64,000 bases of DNA from Misgurnus anguillicaudatus (lineage: Eukaryota; Chordata; Actinopteri; Cypriniformes; Cobitidae). The stretch covers positions 1,837,001 to 1,901,000 of the forward strand of contig NC_073351.2 in NCBI RefSeq assembly GCF_027580225.2, given 5' to 3'. The notes beneath the pieces are model-generated. The model saw only the letters and a list, made by a program, of their open reading frames with translations, was not told the origin of the DNA and ran no database searches. Both the position numbers and the translations under genes were made by a program. This document shows, piece by piece, positions 13,921 through 25,732 of the stretch; the first letter of the stretch is position 1; every line of letters starts with the position of its first letter.

Positions 13921-15540
13921 AGCTTCTTGAGGCGCAATATTTGAATTCAAATTCATAAGGAACGCAAGATTTAACTTTTACGGTCGTTGATAAGAACTGG
14001 AATCAAGATCGCTGGATAAAGGGCTGAATTTGGATTTGTTCCTTGCAATCGTATGCATTTTAAAGATGTGGATTACAGGGAATGAATAAAATTAACATCT
14101 TTTGTGAATTTATGTTGTTTTGGTGTAATTATTGCTGCATAGGAGAAAACGTGTTTTTATTTATCATGGCAAACAAACTAAATATTACAAAAAGGTTAAA
14201 TGGTTACAGAAATGTTATTCATTTTAAGGTTTTAAAGTGTAGTCTTGTTTAATATTGTATAATTTTCTGAAAGTCATGAACATTTTATTAAGTAAATGAG
14301 TAAACTGTCTTAATAAATAAGTCCGAAAATACGACTGAAAACGTCATTAATATGAGTAAGAAACGGCAATGTTTGGAAGTTGAGTTATGTTGCTAATTGA
14401 TAATCGCTGCGATCTTTTCCAGGACCTCGTCCTTGTGCCATAGCTCCTGACCAGAAGAGAGATCATGAGATAGTGTTTTTTAATTAAAGATTATGAGAGC
14501 ACAAACTTTTTATTAAACAATAAAGCTCACAGTTAGTTAATAAAATTGTTTGTAAAAATACCATATTATTCCAAAGAAAAATCTCCCTTCAGGTATGTCA
14601 TTAGGCATTCGAGAGCCTGTGAGAAGTGTTAAGATTACTAAAACATAAAAGCCAACAATCTGCTTTTTCTTTCACACTTTCTAATTTTGTAGACAGGGCA
14701 GGGAAATGTCTTTTACATGTTGCAAAATCTATGAAGCGAGTGGCTCTGTTAAATTGTGATGTAGGTACCAAGAAATGTATTTCTCGTGATTTAATTGTAC
14801 TCGTTCAACAACACCTAAATTAAATTATAATCACAATTGTTGTGATTACTATTAGGTCAATGGAGATAAAAAAAATCACATGACATTAAAAACATGGCGG
14901 ATACAGTATGTCTAAAACGTATTCATACTGCACCCACACATACCATATAGAATCTAACTGTTTAATCTATAAAGCAGTATAGGTGCTTCATCTAATACAG
15001 TACACACTGTCGCAGTACACAATTTCAGAAACAGCTCATGTTTAGGTTGACAATATTGCAAGTTAGGTTAGCAAGCATTTCTAATTTTTCATGTCTCATG
15101 TTATTGTCACTGGGCTTGTTTCACTGGATTAGTGTTTTTTGCATTACCTTTCATCTTGTTCGCTTGGTTGAATTAATCTCATGTTATTGGATTATTGCCT
15201 CATTATTGTTATGCTTCCCTTTCTGCTGATTTAGATTGTTTGTCTGGTTGGTTTTAAGAAGCTTACTCTAAACCTGTTCAGTGCACCACAGTAGGTTGCT
15301 ATTTGGATTGTTATATTCATGATGCTATTAAACAAGTAATAAAGATTTCATGAGATGTATATTAATACATGAAAAATAAGCATTTGTGTTAAGTTTCTAT
15401 CTCTCACACCCACATAACGTAAAAAAGACAACAAAGACACTGAACAACTTTGAAACAATTTGTGACTGCTCTTGGGACTGCTATGTGGTTTACAGGGACA
15501 TGAATAGTGTATAATGACATGTTTATTATGCTATAAACAT
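13921..15540. other. Intergenic DNA, nothing assigned
   Basis: AT-rich sequence without a recognised exon or well-bounded transposon. Confidence 0.45.
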
Positions 15541-15745
15541 GGTTTACGGGGACACAGGAAGTGTCCCCATAAACTGAAAAGCTAAAAAAACATACTAAAT
15601 GGTAGTTTTTTTATAGATGTAAGACTGCAACAGGTTTTGTGACATTGGGGTTAGGCACTGGGGTAGGTAAGGGGAATAGAATATAACAGTTTGTACAGTA
15701 TAAAATGCATTGTGTCTATGGAAATGTCCCTGTAAACACATATGT
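15541..15745 (+). repeat. Interspersed repeat, copy 2
   Basis: Same order of blocks as 2715-2994: GGGGACACAGGAAGTGTCCCC near the left end, the GGGGTAGGTAAGGGGAATAG block, then GTCTATGGAAATGTCCCTGT, followed by a short TG run. The two copies differ by many substitutions, so neither is recent. Confidence 0.72.
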
Positions 15746-16355
15746 GTGTGTGTGCAGCACTTTCCTGACTCTTCTTAATTTGTTTACTGCACCACTGTCT
15801 CGTCATTTAAGGTAACAGCAACTGTCAGGTGATCTAAAGCATAACTTTAACTGGACGGTTCCCTTCATTGCTGACACTGATATTTTATCATGATGAAAGT
15901 AACATTTGTCCAACGATAAAAACCTCCCTTTGTTGGCAGACAAATTATTGTGCCAAGTATAATCATACATAGTCTAACCTATTTCAAAGTCTTCAAGGCA
16001 CCAAACGCTCATTACATTTACTCAGATTTGATGTCAAAGGGCCTTTAGACTTACAAAAGAATCTAGTTATTTATTCCTTAACCAGTGATTGATAGAAACC
16101 AGTTTTTGCTAGGGTGGCTCTAGTGCAGGGATGTTGATAAATGGTGTTAATATGACATCAAGGTTCTCTAAATAAGTGATTGCCATTCCTCAGAATCAGA
16201 TTTGAACGCAGTGGCTGATGGCTGTCACTCTTGCTCTTAATTGAGACATGAAGAAAGTGGTTCCTACTGTGGATCAAGGGCAGATGAATGTTTGGAAATA
16301 ATGCTTTTGGTTCATTTTCCAGAGATTTGCTTAGACAGTATGAAGAGTATGACGA

Positions 16356-16760
16356 TTAAAGAGCACCTATTGTGTGTATTTGGCATAATACAATTTGTTT
16401 GCGTGGTTGATGGTTAAAAAACAGATAATTTTCCACATACTGTACATTATTGTTGCTACTCTAAGTTCTGCTTCCCTCAAACGCACTGATATTGTACAAA
16501 GCTCATCATTCTGAAAAGCGCAGATTGGGCAGCTAACCAGAAAGTTGTGATTGGCCTGAATACCTCTGACATCAGCCGGAAATGTGACGCTCTTGGAAGA
16601 TTAGCTCCCAATGCAATATTATTACAAGTTAACATTGTCTTTACTACCTCATCAATACGAGCCGAATCTGATCCAGAAAATGCAGATGACCAAGCTGATC
16701 GATCAACTTTACTAGTGCAGCTGAGCAGACTGTAACAGATTGGTAAGGTAAGGATAATAA
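16356..16760 (+). mobile_element. TTAA-type DNA repeat, family shared with 47240-47600
   Basis: The left edge is TTAA followed by AGAGCACCTATTGTG. A second copy lies inverted at 47240-47600; its end reads CAATGTAATAGGTG next to the same interior words (CATCAGCCGGAAATGTGA here, TCACATTTCCGGAGTGACAT there). A third, weaker copy is at about 40-170. The right boundary was not found and may extend beyond 16760. It is non-coding. Confidence 0.65.
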
Positions 16761-17330
16761 AACATAAACCATGTCTGCATTTGTGATTGTAGAAACGACA
16801 AACAATAAGCGCTACTCTGCACTGCTCAAAACTTGCATTTGAATCATGGTTTAGTCAGTAGAAAATTCTTTAAATATGAAAACATAGACTACTTACAGGC
16901 TGTGAGTGTCCACGTCAACAGGCCGAGGAAGTAAACTGTTGCCTACAATCCGTGTGTTTGTTGTAGTCCAAGAAAAGAGATTTAAGTTGGTAAATCGTGT
17001 CATCGTTTACTATAGGATTTGTACCTTTTGCATATCGTTAACATGTACTAATACACACTTACAAACCAAAGGAAATGTAATATTGTGAATCAGATAATTG
17101 GTGTTCTTAATAAACACAACTAGTGAGAAAACATACAAAATGACAACACAAATAGGCTGAGGACACTACATAATCCTGAACAGTCTAAAACTTTAAGCTC
17201 TAAAAAGCTAAGATGTCAAAAACATCATATTAAATTCCAGATCATATATACATCCATTTTAAATGATTGAAATGATGCAGGCTGTGGTTGGAACCGTGTA
17301 CTGGCAATGAGAATGATGTAAAGGTGGGGC
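16761..17330. other. Intergenic or continuing repeat
   Basis: No exon was recognised. Part of this may belong to the element starting at 16356. Confidence 0.4.
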
Positions 17331-17564
17331 TTATAGGGGACATTTCACAAGACTTTTTTAAGATGTCAAATAAATTGCTGGTGTCCCCATCGTACATATG
17401 GGAAGTTCTAGCTGAAAATCAAGAAAAATTATTATAGCATGTTAAAATTTTCCCTTTGTAGGTGTAAACTAAGTTACTGGGTTGTAATTTTTCACATTTT
17501 TTATGTTGATAGAAGCACTGGGGACCCAGTTATAGCATTTTAACATGGAAAAAGTTATCTTTAA
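17331..17564 (+). mobile_element. TTAA-type MITE, internally deleted copy
   Basis: The left part (AGGGGACATTTCACAA, then TTTTTTAAGATGTCAAATAA) and the right part (AAGTTACTGGGTTGT, TAGCATTTTAACATGGAAAA, ending in TTAAAG) match the two ends of the element at 55347-55775. About 200 bp of the interior present in that copy are missing here. It is non-coding. Confidence 0.82.
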
Positions 17565-19088
17565 AGCTAGAGATGGAGTTTCAAATTGGCATTTTTTTGT
17601 CAACCCTGCAGACAGCACAAACAATCTGGTTGGATAAGAGGAGGCTCCTAGAATTAGTATCACCTTTCAATCCATTATCGATGGTCCTGATGCCGTGGAC
17701 ATGGTCTGGATCAGTGACATGAAGTGCATTAGTAGTGACAGGACAGTGAAACTGGATCAGTGATTTGGACTGAACCAGCAGATCCAGTTTGACCACACAG
17801 AAACCCAAACACTAGTCCCAGACGAGCTGCAACCAACTGTGACAAGACTACAAGCAGGATTAGAAACAGACCTGGGATTTGCCATTACAGGTAAAAAGAC
17901 TTAGGAACAGAGACAGTAAAAGCCTTTAGGAAGAGCAAACTTAGATTTTAATGAGGTCTTGTCCAGTCATCATCCAGTCGAAAAACATATACATATAAAT
18001 ATATATTACAGAGGCAACGTGTAACAAGGCTTTTGTAAATCAAGGTACAGTACACAAAGCTATCTTTATTTAATTTCTAAAGGAGGGTCAAAAATAGAAG
18101 GAGAAACACCAAATAAAATCATGTTACAATGCAAGTCAAATAGATAGAAAAGATGAGGACTATAAATACACAGGGAACTAATCAACAAACATGAAAGCCT
18201 GGATACAATCCGGAAAGAATCAAGGAACAGACAAGAGCATGAAAATAAGAACAATCCAAAAAAAGCCAATCAGGACGAAGACCAGAAATAACTAAAAATA
18301 ATAATAATAAAAATCAAAAGCTTTTCATTTCTTGTAAAGCTTTATTAATAATTAAAAATATTCTAGGTGTAAACATCCTCATTGTTTATTAATTAAACAT
18401 CATATATTATTTATTAATGAATGATAGAGTCAGTCTATTTAGCGGTCATCAGAATGAACCAAGAATTCTATCTGACCAAATTTAATCCTACTTTCATATT
18501 TGAATACACCATGTAACTGCATTACTGCAGTTTAAGGAATGGACAGTGGTCAAAGGTGATCAGAGAAACATACATTTAAATCAAAGAGAATAATTTTGTA
18601 AGCACTAAAAAAAGTGGGAAAGACTATATTTTGCCATTTATTGTAAGTGCATAAAAATGTCAATTAAAATGTGTCATAATTGCAAAATAAACCCCGAAAC
18701 TGATTTACTGACTGTACATCAGCTGATTATATTACAGTATTTACTGAAGAGTATGGTTGAGTATATATATATATATAGTCATAATCTATGAAACAAAATA
18801 TTTTTTCTTGAGAACTTGTATGTGTATGTAATTTGAAAACTATGCTCTTCACGTTCCTTTGTATTGACTGTAGGGGAATTTTCATGTTTGCAGTCTTTTA
18901 AGAATGATCAACTTTTAGAAATCATTTTTCCAAACATAAATCAAATTGATCTGGATTCAATTGAATGTTGCCTCAAAACTGTCTATTAGCAAATAAATAT
19001 ATGAAATGTTTCAAACCGTATTAGCGGGTCTGGTGTGGTGTGTTTATGAACACCGACCATAGTGCCACACAGTGCAGTATAACTCACT
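17565..19088. other. Intergenic DNA, nothing firmly assigned
   Basis: No exon was recognised. About 18060-18290 (purine-rich with a GGACTATAAATACACAGG core) might be a decayed LTR fragment, but no terminal repeat could be paired with it. Confidence 0.4.
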
Positions 19089-19814
19089 TGTCACGGTACG
19101 TGTAAAACCGGATAATGGAAAAATAACAGAAGACGAACCCAAACGCAAGATGTAAGAAAATATAACAAAGATTTATTTACAAAAACTGAAACACCCACGA
19201 GGGGGTAAAACGGAAAGGAACAAAATAATGTGATGAAACACAAATAACTGGAACAGATAAACAGGAACCATAACACTTGGATTTCACAGACATAAAACAA
19301 CGCACGCACACCACACAGAGAACACAAGGGCATTATAAAGACACCACATCAATGGGGAACAGGTGAACATAATTAATCACTTAAGACATGATTACATAAG
19401 GGAGTAGGGTAAAAGTGACAAGACACTGGGAATACGTGTTACACAGATATGATGTGAATACACACGTATTCCCACATAAAACAATGCTGCCCTGGTCCTG
19501 CCCTCTGGATAATAACCAAGGTCAGGCAAGACCATGACAGCCACAAAACACTGGGAACACGTGTCACACAGATATGATGTGAACACACGTGTTCCCACGT
19601 ACACACACTGCTGCCCTGACCTTGCCCACAGAACATAGACCTGATCTACACTAAGGTCTGGCAAGATCACGACAGCAACAAGACACCGGGAACATGTGGC
19701 AGCCACACACAGAATGTGATCCCACATGTCCCCACACAGAACATGATACTGCCACGGTCCTGTCAGATGCACTCAGACCGACATCTAGCACGGATGTCTG
19801 ACAGGACCATGACA
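19089..19814 (-). repeat. LTR, left copy (3' LTR in element orientation)
   Basis: A 726-bp terminal repeat. Its right half (about 19420-19814) is built of three diverged tandem units starting near 19420, 19543 and 19679. Each unit holds a hairpin around a CACGTG/ACATGT-like core: GGGAATACGTGT with ACACGTATTCCC, GGGAACACGTGT with ACACGTGTTCCC, and GGGAACATGTGG with CCACATGTCCCC. In element orientation this half is the U3 region, where enhancer repeats usually lie. The 126-residue open frame here is a by-product; it has no recognisable domain. Confidence 0.9.
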
Positions 19815-19871
19815 GTACCCCCCACTTAAAAGACGGATACAAGACGTCACAAACAAAAACAAACAAAAACA

Positions 19872-20720
19872 TTAAACACGAGGAACGAAAGACTGCACAA
19901 CAGAAGACAACCACGACAACAATACCACAAACAACAAGGGTAAACAAACATAGGTAACAAACGGATTGGGGTGATGTAACAAAAACAATATATGATGAAG
20001 GGGAGGTGGGGCAAAAACAGGGGGAACAAAATGTCCAAAGTTATGAAACTTAAAGTCCCGCGGCTGAAAAGCCGCCTGATGACGTGTCCCCGGCTGCGCC
20101 GGCGGGTGACGTGTCTCCGGCTGCGCCGGCGAGTGACGTGTCTCCGGCTGCGGGTGACGTGTCCCCGGCTGCGCCGGCGGGTGACGAGTCTCCGGCTGCG
20201 CCGGCGCGTGACGTGTCCCCGGCTGCGCCGGCTGGTGACGTGTCTCCGGCTGCGCCGGCTGGTGACGTGTCTCCGGCTGCGCCGGCTGGTGACGTGTCTC
20301 CGGCTGCACCGGCGGATGACGGGTCTCCGGCTGCACCGGCGGATGACGGGTCTCCGGCTGCACCGGCGGATGACGGGTCTCCGGCTGCACCGGCGGATGA
20401 CGGGTCTCCGGCTGCGCCGGTTCCGAGGCCCTCTTCGTCCTTCTCCTCCTCCCCCCCGACGCAGGGAGAGCAGGTCCGAGACTGGCCCCGGGAGTAGTCT
20501 CTAGCACCGGGGGGACGGGATTCGACATCCCCATCCGGATGGACCCGGTCATTATGACCCTCTCGTTGGACTGAGTCTGGCGGGATCCAACCGATCCGAT
20601 CGGTCGCCGCCTGGCATTACCTTCGGGCCCGCATACGAGTGGGTCATAACACTCGTACCCCGACTCGTATGCGGGGCGGGATCTCCTTCCCCGTATCGCC
20701 AGGCGGCTGCCAGCAAACAT
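19872..20720 (-). CDS. LTR-element internal ORF with 9-residue repeats
   Basis: A 282-residue open frame that begins just inside the right LTR with MFAGSRLAIRGRRSRP. The N-terminal 110 residues are Arg/Gly/Pro-rich. The middle holds 13 units of a 9-residue repeat of the form PETRHPPVQ, one of them shortened. The C-terminal 65 residues turn hydrophobic and aromatic and may not be translated as such in a functional protein. No capsid, zinc knuckle, protease or polymerase motif is visible. Its place after the 5' LTR suggests a remnant or replacement of gag. The minisatellite is open in all frames, so frame length alone is weak evidence for a real protein. Confidence 0.5.
   Translation of the reverse strand: MFAGSRLAIRGRRSRPAYESGYECYDPLVCGPEGNARRRPIGSVGSRQTQSNERVIMTGSIRMGMSNPVPPVLETTPGASLGPALPASGGRRRRTKRASEPAQPETRHPPVQPETRHPPVQPETRHPPVQPETRHPPVQPETRHQPAQPETRHQPAQPETRHQPAQPGTRHAPAQPETRHPPAQPGTRHPQPETRHSPAQPETRHPPAQPGTRHQAAFQPRDFKFHNFGHFVPPVFAPPPLHHILFLLHHPNPFVTYVCLPLLFVVLLSWLSSVVQSFVPRV
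20070..20420. repeat. 27-bp minisatellite inside the LTR element
   Basis: About 13 tandem copies of a 27-bp GC-rich unit (TGACGTGTCTCCGGCTGCGC and onward), with one 18-bp short unit near 20145. Unit length is a multiple of three, so both strands stay open. The units fall into blocks: four near-identical units with GCACCGGCGGATGACGGG on the right, three with GCCGGCTGGTGACGTG in the middle, mixed ones on the left. Confidence 0.93.
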
Positions 20721-20750
20721 CTCGCTGGGTTCTGTTGGGTGCGTGCGTTA

Positions 20751-21475
20751 TGTCACGGTACGTGTAAAACCGGATAGTAGAAAATAAACAGAAGACGAAC
20801 CCAAACGCAAGATGTAAGAAAATATAACAAAGATTTATTACAAAAACTGAAACACCCACGATGGGGTAAAACGGGAAGGAACAAAATAATGTGATGAAAC
20901 ACAAATAACTGGAACAGATAAACAGGAACCATAACACTTGGATTTCACAGACATAAAACAACGCACGCACACCACACAGAGAACACAAGGGCATTATAAA
21001 GACACCACATCAATGGGGAACAGGTGAACATAATTAATCACTTAAGACATGATTACATAAGGGAGTAGGGTAAAAGTGACAAGACACTGGGAATACGTGT
21101 TACACAGATATGATGTGAATACACACGTATTCCCACATAAAACAATGCTGCCCTGGTCCTGCCCTCTGGATAATAACCAAGGTCAGGCAAGACCATGACA
21201 GCCACAAAACACTGGGAACACGTGTCACACAGATATGATGTGAACACACGTGTTCCCACGTACACACACTGCTGCCCTGACCTTGCCCACAGAACATAGA
21301 CCTGATCTACACTAAGGTCTGGCAAGATCACGACAGCAACAAGACACCGGGAACATGTGGCAGCCACACACAGAATGTGATCCCACATGTCCCCACACAG
21401 AACATGATACTGCCACGGTCCTGTCAGATGCACTCAGACCGACATCTAGCACGGATGTCTGACAGGACCATGACA
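20751..21475 (-). repeat. LTR, right copy (5' LTR in element orientation)
   Basis: A 725-bp repeat that matches the left LTR. By eye, every difference (about six substitutions and one single-base indel) lies in the first 130 bp; the remaining nearly 600 bp read identical. It carries the same three hairpin-bearing tandem units (from about 21081, 21204 and 21340). Confidence 0.9.
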
Positions 21476-21539
21476 TCACTAATCTTACCCCACATGAATT
21501 GAAATCTGCTCATTTTCATGTGCTTCATACGGCTGTTAT

Positions 21540-21675
21540 TGAGCCAATTTTGTCGAATCTACTTGTTTTTATAAATTATGTCAACTATTCACAAGTCAAA
21601 ACTTAAAATAGTAGGTTGAATTGACTTGCAAAATCAATTTGTTTTAACTTCATGCAGCATTTTTTAACAGTGTAT
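21540..21675 (-). mobile_element. AT-rich MITE fragment of the CACTGTAAAAAA type
   Basis: It ends in TTTTTTAACAGTGT. Its interior (AAGTCAAAACTTAAAATAGT, GAATTGACTTGCAAA) is the inverse of the element at 10325-10501. The left end is not clear. Confidence 0.55.
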
Positions 21676-24600
21676 AAGATCTTTTTACATTTCTGAGAAT
21701 GATCTGTTTCTATAAACACTTTGGAAATATTTCTGTAATGATTCACCTTCTGCTTTAAGTGCTCGAGCACTCCAATCTGTTCATTTCTTTATTTCATCAG
21801 TCACCTCTCTGCATCCAAACACCTCTTCATATAGAAAGCAGTTTCAGTGTTTGATTTCCAGCTTTCCTTCACACAATTGTTCATTATATAAGTATTACAT
21901 ACTTTTATCAGCTCAGACTCTCTGAAAGTCAATGTGTGAGGTCTCACGTGTAGCAGCAAGCTCTGCTTATTGATTTCTAAGCATGAAGCAGGAAGATTGT
22001 CTTGGCAAACCGTTTCCTCGACTTCCTCCTGTTTCACGACTCTTTCTCACATAAGTATAGTGTAGGGCTGGTTAGTATTGAAAAACTCCATGAGCTTTTT
22101 CTTCAACACATACAGGCATTCAACACATTGGTAAGGGACGGCCCATGCATGGTGAAATTCTGCGTGTGTTCAATTTATTCAGACGTCACTCTCTCATCAT
22201 CACAATCACATACAGACACTCACAAACACAAGCACACATTAGTAGCGAGGCAGTTATAACCTCAGGAAATCTGTGAAGACAGAGTGAGCTGGAAAAGCAA
22301 ATGCCTGATGCTGTCCGTCTAATGAGGGTGTTTTGGCATGCGAACGAATGCAGATGTGAAACAGAGCACGATTTCCATTTGATTTACAACCACACAAAGA
22401 GCTCGGAAAATTAGACAAAGCACAATGTGCTCAACCCACAAAAGTCAGAGATACATAAGTCCATGACCTACTGCTGTAAAAGAAATTGAGTGCTACAAGC
22501 CTTATTGTTTGAGAAACCTTTTTGCTAATATTTGATAAAATAAAATATAATTAGCTTCGTCACTCGAAGTGCTAAGAAAGTATGGAGGTGCTTCTGATAC
22601 ACTGGGAAAAAGTAAAAAGTTTGATTATTTCAATTGGTAACACCTTTTTTCCAACTAAAATTTTACACATACTTCACTAAATATTAAGTTGATTGAAGTA
22701 TTTTTTTAAGTTGATCCAACTTTTCACTCTTTATAGTATACCAACAGCCAGAGTCATATTCTTCAGACAGACTATAAAACAAACATAATAAAAATAATTA
22801 CTTCAAATGGTTTTCTTTTGCCTTTCTTTTAAAGTTCATTGTTGCAAAGCTGCTTTGCAAATACGCAAAAGTATCACCCACTGAGCAAACTAAAGGCCAC
22901 AAAATATTTTATAACATGCTTAAAAGAAACATTTGGTATGTGTTTGAGTAAGTCGTTTTTCTGTTATAAAAATTAGGCAGAGATCATCAAATGGACGCTA
23001 TGATACACATTCATACCTGCAGTTCATTGAGACACCCTCAAAATGTTAATCACTGTAATTAACACAGGAAATAGCAAACACCAGCAATGCTTGAGTCATC
23101 TCCGGCATGCGTACAGCCATACTGAACTTTTCTATAAAGGTGCCAAATCAAACAAGACTCCAGCTCACAGCTCGGTAACACAACTTCAGAAGAAAATCTT
23201 GATTGGACAGCAGACAGACCTCTGCTGGACCACACATCTCATTCATTGGTGAGCTAAGAGTGAATAAATATTTATTCATTAAATAAACATGAGGAGTTTT
23301 TATGTATTATTTTGGGAAGAGAATGAAAGAGACGACAGGTGTGAAAAAAGCATCTGAATGTGAAGTTGAAGACAATTGTGCTGAAGTGTGTATGTCTAAG
23401 AAAGGACTCAATACCTCCACATGATCTAGTTCGGCTATAAGAGCAGCTAGAGTATGTCTCTAGATTATATGTATTTACATTTTCAATAATTTTTGAAAGC
23501 TTTCTCCTATACATTTACTACTTCAATATTAACTAGACAAATATTAATATTAATTAGACAAAACCAAAGGGAATTATGGGGCATATACCCCAAACACGAG
23601 TTCAACGATTTGCGCGAATAAATTACATACAAAGTCAATGCAAAGACGCAGACTCGTCCTCGCGTAGGGCGATGCGAGTGACGCGATATGGGCGGCGCGT
23701 TTGCCACGAAAACAGGTGCTATTCGTCTCAAACACGTCTTCTTTTATTGGTTTTATTGGAAATTTTATTGTTTCTGATGGAATATGGCCCAAAACACACT
23801 AAAGCGTAGTGGTTTTAATGGTAAAAGCTAATGGATCCTATTGATATTTTAATGGAAACCATTAGAATATTCTGTGGTTCTATGGTTTTCTTGTTTTTTT
23901 CAGCAGGGATATAATGTCATGTCACTTATCAGAGGTTACACTGCATCATGCTCTTCATTTGCCTGATCAGGAGAAATACTGCTGTCTGTCCAATTTGCCA
24001 ATATATTTTTAACATCTTAGAAACAGATGTAAAAAAAAAACAGACGCTGCAAAATCCCTTATAGGGAAATTAACCGTTGTTTTGCTACAAATCCAAAGCC
24101 ATGGTTACTGTACCAATGTTAAACTATGTTTAGCTCAAATGATCAGTTAATATGTGAAAAAAACATGTTTACTACTAAAAATGAAGAGTTTCACACTAGC
24201 ATTTTTGGTGCGCACCCAGGTCCAACTGATGTCAGAGTTCGGTTTGTTTGAATGATGTTTTACTGTTTCGCCTGAAAAGGGTGGTCGCGGGTACACAATC
24301 GAACAAAATCACTAAAGTACAATTGAATTGTATGCAAACTGATGCAAGTGGGTTTCTGTGCTTAAAACCAAAGATCCAAATAAAGAACAAAGGGATACGA
24401 ACAACTGTGTCCATTTTGGCGCCTTTTCTTTAATAGCCGCTGCCTAGCTACATCAGCAAACGGCTGCAGCTTGAAGGGTATCGTGGTTCAGAATCAAATA
24501 ATATAATGTGAACAGAGACCAGCGGGGGAAGGGTAAGCAATCAGACTCTGGTTCGGAGCAGGCAAATAAACAGAGTATGAAAGCACCCTAGAATCACCCT

Positions 24601-25732
24601 AACAGTAATTTACTGGTAGTTTACTGGTAAATACTATATGTGTGAAATGGGATGTTGTGTTGTTCTGGTCTGCTGTAGAGAGATATGTTCAGATTAGTTT
24701 GTAACAGATTTCAAGTGGCTTTCATTTTAAGTTCAGAGGCAAAACTGATTGAGACTACTGTAGAGCACCTTGACTGCTTAATAACACACTCATAAACAGG
24801 GTCATCAATCAACTGTGTCGACAGAGGAATTCAGTGAAAATAAAGTCTATTCACTTCTCACTAATGACACATCCTCACCAAACAAAAGTGGAGGAATAAA
24901 CAATGTTGTTAATGGTGAACTCCTATACTCCAATTTGGTAAAAATAACAAAGGTTGTATTTCAGCGTGTGCACTCATTAAAGGTCATTGCATTTTAATCA
25001 CATGGCCATGCCACTGTCACTTACTCTTTAATGCTGCTAAAGAAAACCATCTCGGGAGGCACAAAAGGGTTAATAGAAGTTCACAACTACTATGAATTAG
25101 CTTTAAGAACCTCCTTTATAGAGTAGTGTGTAGACCTGCAGACAAGAGATATACACATTGAGGTAAATGGCACTTCATTCGGTTAGAAAAGTCATAGGCA
25201 CCTGAGTCAGAACTAGCTGATGGACAGACAGACTATGTAACTGTACAACCAAGCAAATGACAGAAAATTAGTTTCATCCTGCAGCATATTGCTGCGAGAA
25301 TTCATCTTTGAAGAGGCCCACATTTTGCTAGGACATACTGTACACGAGTACTTGAAGAAAGAGAGCAACGTGTGCTAAGCCCTGTTTTATAACCAGTGCA
25401 GATGGTGGAGGAAAGGGAGGGTTTGAAGATCCAAATAGGCCAAACATAATGCAGCATCAATCGCGCTCCTGTCACAGAGCAGTCTCTGCTTTTCCAGAGC
25501 TATTGTTATAGAGCACAGCAGCGGAAGAGGCCTGGAGCAGGTGAATATAAAAAGGTCCTCTGACGGCTATGTGAAAATATTCCTTCTGTGTGCTCGCTGT
25601 GACGTTTACATAAACCTCATGAGACACACACACACACACACACATACTGTCACGCACATGCTGCCTTCCACTGACCTTAAACTCTTTAAGTGGTACACGG
25701 TTATTTTTCACCCGTTTTAGAAGCATTTATTG
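21676..25732. other. Intergenic DNA with small repeat fragments
   Basis: No host exon was recognised. About 22600-22740 is a decayed AT-rich MITE (ACACTGGGAAAAAG on the left, a matching CTTTTTCACTCTTTATAGT-like end on the right). About 23575-23815 is CpG-rich and looks transposon-derived. About 24190-24590 starts with AGTTTCACACTAGC and ends with GTATGAAAGCACCC, possible ends of a decayed DNA transposon. A (CA)n run is at 25624-25644. Confidence 0.4.

Larger units (their letters stand above)
19089..21475 (-). mobile_element. Complete short non-autonomous LTR retrotransposon
   Basis: Two long direct repeats (19089-19814 and 20751-21475), each starting TGTCACGG and ending CCATGACA, enclose a 936-bp interior. 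The 5-bp word TCACT sits immediately outside both ends, a target-site duplication of LTR-integrase size. Minus orientation is inferred from a purine tract on the minus strand (AAGTGGGGGGTAC) touching the left LTR, where a polypurine tract should lie, and from AATAAA on the minus strand inside the LTR. The interior has one long minus-strand open frame and no reverse transcriptase, integrase or protease motif, so the element must have moved with another element's enzymes (TRIM/LARD-like, probably Gypsy-derived). Confidence 0.92.

Noticed and set aside
19392..19772. 126-residue frame repeated identically at 21053-21433
   Set aside because: Both lie inside the LTRs and only reflect LTR identity; the residues follow the hairpin-bearing tandem DNA units.
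20084..20497. Plus-strand GDVSPAAPA repeat protein
   Set aside because: It is the opposite-strand reading of the 27-bp minisatellite; element orientation is minus.
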